From: Gnetum montanum
Lineage: Eukaryota > Streptophyta > Gnetopsida > Gnetales > Gnetaceae
Assembly: GCA_015680685.1 (NCBI GenBank)
Contig: MNCI01011056.1
Span: forward strand, 318,246 to 382,245
DNA: 64,000 bases
Direction of reading: 5' to 3'
The notes under the pieces are model-generated. The model worked only from the letters and a program-made list of their open reading frames with translations, made no database searches and was not told the origin of the DNA. Shown one piece after another: positions 58,380-64,000 of this stretch (the first letter of the stretch is position 1; every line of letters starts with the position of its first letter). Made by a program: the position numbers and the translations under genes.

Positions 58380-59826
58380 TGAGTGTCCTCAAACAGGATT
58401 TAGGTGCTTACTGGTCTCTAGCAACACCAAGGCCCAAATACCTCCAAATAGATTCAGTAGTTAATGTGAGTATGTGTGTGTGCTATTGCGGTATGCTATT
58501 GTGAGAAATGAAACGATTGGGTTGTGTGTAAAATTATAAATGACTTATCTTAAAGAGATTCAACCAACTTTGGAAAGTATTATGAGTTTTTAAGAGTTCC
58601 TATTCTGTTCAATTACCTAGTCTATGTAGTCCTTATAATACCTACTTGTAACAAATAAATTTTTGCAAAAATATTTGAGCACAACTCTGTGAATATACTT
58701 CTAATTTTCCCCAAAAAAAGAGATAGTTCCATAAGAAAACTAGAAATAGAGTGAGATTCAACGGAAATAGAAAGAAGAGAAAAAGAAAGAAGATTTGTGT
58801 AAAGATCTCAAATGTTTAAACAAGGTAAAATTATACGAGTAAACACTTCACAATAAAGCTATCTCAAATTCAATAACTACAAATTGTTCAAACTTCCAAG
58901 GCTCAAATAAGCAATTTCTTTAGGAAAATCCTAGTATGCTACCAAAAAAATGCTACGTAAACTATCACGTACCAGACTCTATTTTGGCTAGATAATGGAT
59001 GTCAACGATTGCATTCAACATAACATTAAAAAGACTTGACAATTTATGATTGAAATACCATGGAGATTCACTTTAAAGATAAAAGAAGCTATTCTTGTCC
59101 TATCAAAATACCAAAGATTTTTTGAACCCTCTTAACTATTGAATCGTTCAACGGCTTGATGACATGAATAGGCTTCCTTACAATAATCTCAATAGTGGTT
59201 CTTATACATTGCACAATAATAAAATTCACTACTAAAATGCTCTTAAGGCTTTCAAAAACAAGCTCTTCTATGAAAAAACTTTAATAGAAATTTTCTATCA
59301 TGCAACAAGAACAATAAGAGCAATCTAAAAATCCCAAAATTACTTGCCAAGCATGATACTATGTAAACCACTAACTAAAAAATTTAAACAAAATAAAAAA
59401 TAATAAGCATAACTCATAGGACTATGAAAAAGAGGCTGAAATATTTTCTTTAACAAGTCATCTTACACGCGATTTTTCACAATGTCTTCTTTTCCAATGG
59501 TCTTCCCCCCATTTGCTACCAAGACCCTTGAAGCCTTTTTATAGGGTCTCATAGGTAGTTAGATATTATAAAATATCTTGGATAAATTCTTTCCCAACTA
59601 AGGAAGTTATAAATTTCTCAACAAGTTAGGAGATATTACTTGCCCAACAAGTTAGAAAGTTATAACTTATACATGAAGTTAGGAGAAAATCATGCTAACA
59701 TTGGCATATGTCTTTTTGGTAATTTAAACTTAGCTACAATTATCATGGAATTTTACTTAACTATAATCTTTGATAGGAATAAAAGGGATACTAACCAAAT
59801 GTCCCCTTTATATAGGATGTTACACA
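58380..59826 (-). mobile_element. LTR-like repeat D2
   Basis: This is the second copy of D1 (25099-26316), in the same orientation. Shared landmarks run from TTTAGGTGCTTACTGGTCTC at the left to AACCAAATGTCCC at the right. The minus-strand TATA-like box CTATAAAAAGG lies near 59540, followed by CTTCAAGGGTC. A weak tRNA-Asp-type primer site (TTGACGATCATGTCCC) follows its inner end. Confidence 0.6.
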
Positions 59827-59829
59827 AAT

Positions 59830-60180
59830 ATCCCAAAAATTTCTTTTCTCTTTTTCAATGCAATATTGTCAAAGTTTAACTAACACTATGCATGTCTTAA
59901 TTAATTAATTTTAATTTTAATTTATTTTTGTGTAATAGTTTTGGATGATGGTTAAGGAAACTGTTCTCAAAATACTCGTATCCATAATCCGCAACACTTG
60001 CTACTATGAAACCCTGCTCACTGCATTCTTCCCCATTATTTTCTACCAAGAGAGTTTTTAACAAAAATGATGGATTCGTATTCTGACTTTCACAAAGTGG
60101 AAGTTGGCATACCAGGGCATCGTTGATGCAGAGCTTATGATGGTTCTGTCATCCATTTCTTTGTCCCTATTTTCTTGAAT
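59830..60180. other. Unassigned sequence
   Basis: No gene or repeat is recognised. A minus-strand frame with VENNGEECSEQGF near 60040 may be a host exon remnant but could not be identified. Confidence 0.3.
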
Positions 60181-60359
60181 TTCTTTCTTTATTTTAAAGA
60201 ACATAGATAATAGCAAAACAAGCGGTTGCAATTGCATCTAACATCTGGAATAATGCCTTCTTCATTTTCGCTAACGGCACCATCGAAACAATAGATGTTG
60301 GTAGTGGTGTTGGCTCTATCTTGATCTAGCCAAAGGAGGTTACATGTTGATGCTACCCT

Positions 60360-60480
60360 CATATTCTTGACACGATATGAGTGGGATATCTGGAACATTC
60401 TGTGTAGTGCTCTTACTTGCCACCATCTATCACCAAATGTTGTACGTACCGCAAATCGTTGATGTCTTTGTGGTAGGCCA
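60360..60480 (-). repeat. Short segment similar to the GT47 3' flank
   Basis: GAGTGGGATATCTGGAACATT at about 60379 resembles GAGTGGAACATCTGGAACATT at about 26671, and weaker similarity continues for about 70 bp. It suggests a second decayed copy of the GT47-adjacent sequence. Confidence 0.4.
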
Positions 60481-60689
60481 CTACTTCAATGGCAGCAACG
60501 ATGTCATTTCCATTTTATTCATTTTTGCATTTTACAAAAATCTTCCAACAATGCCAACAATGAGGCCACGGTAGCGATGCATCCCATGGAAAATTGGCTA
60601 CAGTGAGCCGAGGAAACCATAGGTTGAAAGACCTTGCCGAGTAGGAGCAATTTTGGCATCAACAATTTCAAATATATTATTTTAGAAAT

Positions 60690-61430
60690 TTTATCTTGAG
60701 GACAAACATTCATCATAATTCCAGCTCCCACCAGAATGGTAGTTGCTATTGGTGTAGGCCTCCTTGGTTGAGTGTAGAACAAAGGAGGTTACATGTTGTT
60801 TCTTTCACGATCCCCACAAGGAAGGGTACATTCGGGATATCTGATTCCATTGATTACGGCCTACTACTGAATTAAGTTCCACTTTGGCTAATTCCATTAA
60901 TGTGAGGCTATGAAGAAGCTTTACAAGTCCCCATTCCATGAAAGTTGTAGAGCTTTCAGTTCCGCCACCGATGATTTCCTGCATGTATGCCTTTACTCTT
61001 GTTCAGCTAAGGCCAATTTGTGGATCGTCTGGTAGTTGCAGGATAACATACACTAGATCTTGAGAGGTGTACTTTTATATGCTCTGCTTCTACTTCCAGT
61101 GTTCATCTATTATCTCTCCCATGCATACGTTCAGCTTCTTGCTCACCCTTTTCATGAGGCAGACATAGCCCTGAAAATCAAACGACCCAAGCACAGGAAT
61201 AAAATTGCCAAGATTCAGCACACCATTGAGCACAAAAAACTCCTCGATCATCTCTTGGAATTACTGTAGCCCAATCCTATGACCAGCCTTCTCATCCAAG
61301 TACCTCTTCTTGAAAACCATGCAACTGATAATATTATTGCATTTGACCTCCTCAACTTTGATATTCACCAGCGCCTCTGAACCTCTTCATACTAAAGAGC
61401 TCCATCCAAGAAATCTTTAAATTATACATT
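60690..61430 (-). pseudogene. Cytochrome P450 pseudogene (CYP71-clan type), middle part
   Basis: Plant P450s are ER-anchored haem monooxygenases. Reading leftwards from about 61420: ELFSMKRFRGAGE (C-helix side), MVFKKRYLDE, then FQEMIEEFFVLNGVLNLGNF and IPVLGSFDFQGY, typical of the F-G region. The I-helix follows: DLVYVILQLPDDPQ, then EIIGGGTESSTTFMEWGL, with the GGTES oxygen-binding motif at about 60950-60972. Downstream are VVGRNQW and, after a one-base shift, an ATTILVGAGIMMNV tract. Several stops interrupt it. The N-terminus and the haem-binding Cys region were not found. The family assignment is secure, the subfamily is not. Confidence 0.82.
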
Positions 61431-61439
61431 ATTATAACA

Positions 61440-61980
61440 TATGGATTGTGCAAGCTTGACACACTTTCTTCAGTCAAATGCTCTTTTATGTGAGGACTCC
61501 ACTCTTTGTATAAATGTAGATTATTGAAGGAGATCTTTTTTTTTTGTAGTTTCCAGGAGCAAATGATAATTGTGGTTTAGGTTCTAACAGCCTGAAATCT
61601 TTGCCCTACATTTTTCTTTTCAAAAATATTTAATCAATTTTATCATGCCAACCTGTTCCAGAAAATGGCCAAAATGTGCCAACATTTCTGCCCCCTTTAA
61701 AAGGCTTAAAGAAATTTATGCAAGCCCCATTTTAAAAATGAACTATACTGAAGCTTTTATTGAATTTTTATAGCTGAATAGATAAATATTTTTGGAGAAA
61801 AATTCCCATCAAACATAAGGTTTGGTGGTATAAAAACTTCATTCCTAAAAAAAATAACAAACTGTACATTATCAAGTACTTTATCCATGGACTATTCTTG
61901 AGATGGGAACAGAATGATGAGGGTTACTCTGGTAGGAATCCTCATATCTCTAACCTTCTCATAAGCAATCTCTAAAGTGA
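61440..61980. other. Non-coding stretch between the P450 remnant and element E
   Basis: No gene is recognised. The sequence is AT-rich. Confidence 0.35.
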
Positions 61981-61989
61981 TGAATACTG

Positions 61990-62570
61990 TTCTATTATTT
62001 TCTGGCTTGTTGGAACTTTCAACTTAATCTTCTTGAGCTTTTTCTTCAGCAATCTTCTCATCTTCTTTCTCAAATAAATTCTTATTTTCTTTCCAATTGG
62101 GTCCTTCTTCCTCTTCTTGGGACACAAAGGCTTCTTCCCATGAATCTTGATTGATTGGTTGTTCTTCTTCCCTTTCCTCTTTTTGGGTGCAATTTTGATA
62201 TTTTCCCCAAATATTTGATTCTATTTCTAAACCTCTTATGAGGAATGAGAATTCATTAGCCAACCAAGACATGAAAGGATATTATTTAGGTGCTCCACAT
62301 GCTCTAGCTTTCAAGTAAGCCTTTAACACATGTTTTGGGCAACATCCTATCACATAAGGAATGAAAGGCTTTCTCATTGTTCTCCCAAAATCCATTTTCT
62401 CTTTCAAATTAGCTCTCTTCTCACTTTCTCTTCTTATAGTAGCTAAAAATTTAAAATTTCCTCCAAGAGTCTTGAACCAAATTTTTCTCTTTTTGCTCAT
62501 TCCAACCACTTGTCAAAATCTTCACTAAGTGGTTGATGAGTCACCTCTTCCATTTGTCACACTTGTATGA
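61990..62570 (-). pseudogene. Charged reading frame 3' of the E integrase, unidentified
   Basis: Reads leftwards from ATG 62570 (MEEVTHQPLSEDFDKWLE), then a stop and a frame change into 62509-62282 (KKRKIWFKTLGG, RRESEKRANLKEKMDFG), and after a short gap 62272-62024 (MSWLANEFSFLIRGLEIESN, ending very Glu-rich). The basic-then-acidic make-up and the place just after the integrase suggest an additional 3' ORF of the retroelement or a host-derived segment. I recognise no family. Confidence 0.4.
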
Positions 62571-62759
62571 ATTAAATTATTAAACTATTTTCTAATTTAA
62601 ATAAATTTATCATAAATATATTTACTATTATAATATACTATATACTTATCTAACTATATACCAATAGCATAATTAAACATAATAATTAATACTATACTCC
62701 TAGTAATATTATATCTAATAGTATATACATATATTACTTTGTGTTAGGATATCTTCAAG

Positions 62760-63720
62760 CTGTATGCAATTGTCCAAAATAATGTTTTATATGCAAAACA
62801 TTATATAGAAATTGCAATTCCATGGTATCCAAAGTTGATAATTTGTAAGTATCATTTGACAATTGCTTTGTAATTTGAAATGGAGCAATCCACGTCGGTG
62901 TAAATTTATTCGCTTTCTTCATATTCCATAATAGAACAAGGTTCCCTATCTTGAAAGTTATTTTTAGAGCTTTCCTATAAAATCATCTCTTAACTTAAGA
63001 AATATTCTGTAACAAATTATCCCTTGCTTTATCTACTTCAGCTTCTCTTTTAATAAGCAAAGTCATGAAACTTCTATCTTTATCAATTTTTTCACTATAT
63101 CTTTGTACAAATTTAAAAGCTGATCTTACAATATTATTTTTAATTCTTACTAGAAAACCATAAACTAAGTTATACGGTGATGTCCCAATAGCTCTCTTGA
63201 ATCTAATTCGATTTGACCATAACGCGGATTGTCGATAAGATTTTTATTGGTGGATTTTGCTATCCCATTTCCTTGAGGATAATAGTTTGATAAAGAAAAT
63301 AAGAAAATAGATTTTTTTGATGCCCATTTGATAAACTCTCCAGATTTGAAGGCAGGTCCATTGTCTGACACTAACACTTCGGTTAGACCAAATCTACTTA
63401 AAATGTGGTCTTCTAGAAACTTAATCACATCTGATGCTGAACTTCCTCTTAGAGCCTTTGCTTTAGACCATTTAGTGAAATAATCAGTAGCTGTGAGAAT
63501 AAACTTATGTCCAGCTCTTGAAGGAGTAATTGTACCAATAAAATTCAAACCACATTGTTGGAATGGTCTATCTGCAACTATTGGCTTTAAAGGGGCCAAT
63601 AATCCAAACAACATTGCTGAATTTGATATTTATAACATTTTTGAATATTTGAACTAATTTCTTGATACATGGAAAGCCAATAATATTCATATTGAAGTAG
63701 ATGTTACACATTTGACTTAG
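62760..63720 (-). pseudogene. Gypsy integrase, element E
   Basis: Reads leftwards. The zinc-binding region is near 63640-63710 (YYWLSMYQEI, KCYKYQIQQC). After a frameshift comes the core (63165-63614) with TDYFTKWSKA (first Asp) and VSDNGPAF (second Asp). In GNGIAKSTNKNLI, Lys stands where the catalytic Glu is expected. The C-terminal domain lies at about 62760-63000 (IGNLVLLWNMKKANKFTPTW). The missing Glu alone would abolish DNA joining. RT and RNase H lie off the right edge or are lost. Confidence 0.82.
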
Positions 63721-64000
63721 GGGATTCAAAAAATAAATTCAAATGATCATGAAATTGTTCCAAAATGAAACTAATTTGATCATTATGAGCACATTACAAT
63801 AAAACCCCCTGAAAATCCTTTTTATATAATATACCATATTTAACAACGAATATTCATGCTCTTTTAAAGAAAGATCTCTTTTTACTTGCAATTAAATTAT
63901 TTTGGATTTTCCTTATATTAAAAAATTTGACAATTTTGTCATACCAATTCTCTTCATGGGTGTCAAGTGTATATACTTCACTTTCTCTAGTCATTAACTT
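63721..64000. other. Upstream pol sequence of element E, too decayed to assign
   Basis: It probably continues the minus-strand pol towards RNase H, but no motif is clear enough to call. Confidence 0.3.

Noticed and set aside
25099-59826. D1 and D2 as the two LTRs of one giant element
   Set aside because: Both are followed by primer-site-like sequence on the same side, and the DNA between holds unrelated elements and host gene fragments with no matching gag-pol.

Overview
The window is plant nuclear DNA. It is dominated by old, decayed LTR retrotransposons (Ty3/gypsy) and one long LINE, with broken pieces of three host gene families: exostosin GT47, NPF transporter and cytochrome P450. There is no operon structure, no tRNA or rRNA gene and no CRISPR array. 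The retroelement density, the depth of decay and the scarcity of genes suggest a large-genome seed plant, perhaps a gymnosperm. That is inference and I cannot name the species.

Layout. 1-14050: a plus-strand Tat-lineage gypsy element (called TatL here) whose 5' part lies off the window. Inside it, on the opposite strand, is a spliced gene of unknown function (gene X), followed by a hairpin-repeat array, the pol gene, a second array and an LTR-like region. 14330-21970: two minus-strand gypsy elements of another family, G1 and G2. G1 is inserted in G2, and each has an LTR of about 833 bp and a tRNA-Asp-like primer site. 22080-24250: a plus-strand pol remnant (C). 25099-26316: an LTR-like repeat (D1). 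26700-27521: GT47 remnant. 28547-33619: a LINE bounded by a perfect 17-bp target-site duplication, with a 732-base assembly gap inside. 34852-35183: last exon of an NPF transporter. 37700-38335: a second LINE fragment. 38445-42190: plus-strand element G3 (LTR, gag, start of protease), cut off at 42190. 42196-58340: a minus-strand Tat element (TatR), with the order LTR-like region, gag, protease, array, gene X (antisense), array, pol, array. 58380-59826: D2, a second copy of D1. 60690-61430: P450 pseudogene. 61990-63720: minus-strand gypsy remnant (E) with integrase and a charged 3' reading frame.

The most interesting structure is shared by TatL and TatR. Both carry the same multi-exon gene X on the strand opposite to gag-pol, between protease and reverse transcriptase. 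In TatR the gene has GT-AG introns, and both copies have an AT-rich TATA-like sequence at the upstream end. Arrays of a short unit with the same small hairpin sit at each module boundary: protease/X (TatR only, since TatL starts off the window), X/RT and after integrase. In TatL one X exon has been tandemly triplicated with an exact 790-bp period. The two copies lie in opposite orientations and have diverged independently, so this arrangement looks like a heritable architecture of the element family and not a chance insertion.

Every reading frame contains stops or frameshifts. I see no gene in the window that is likely to encode an intact protein.
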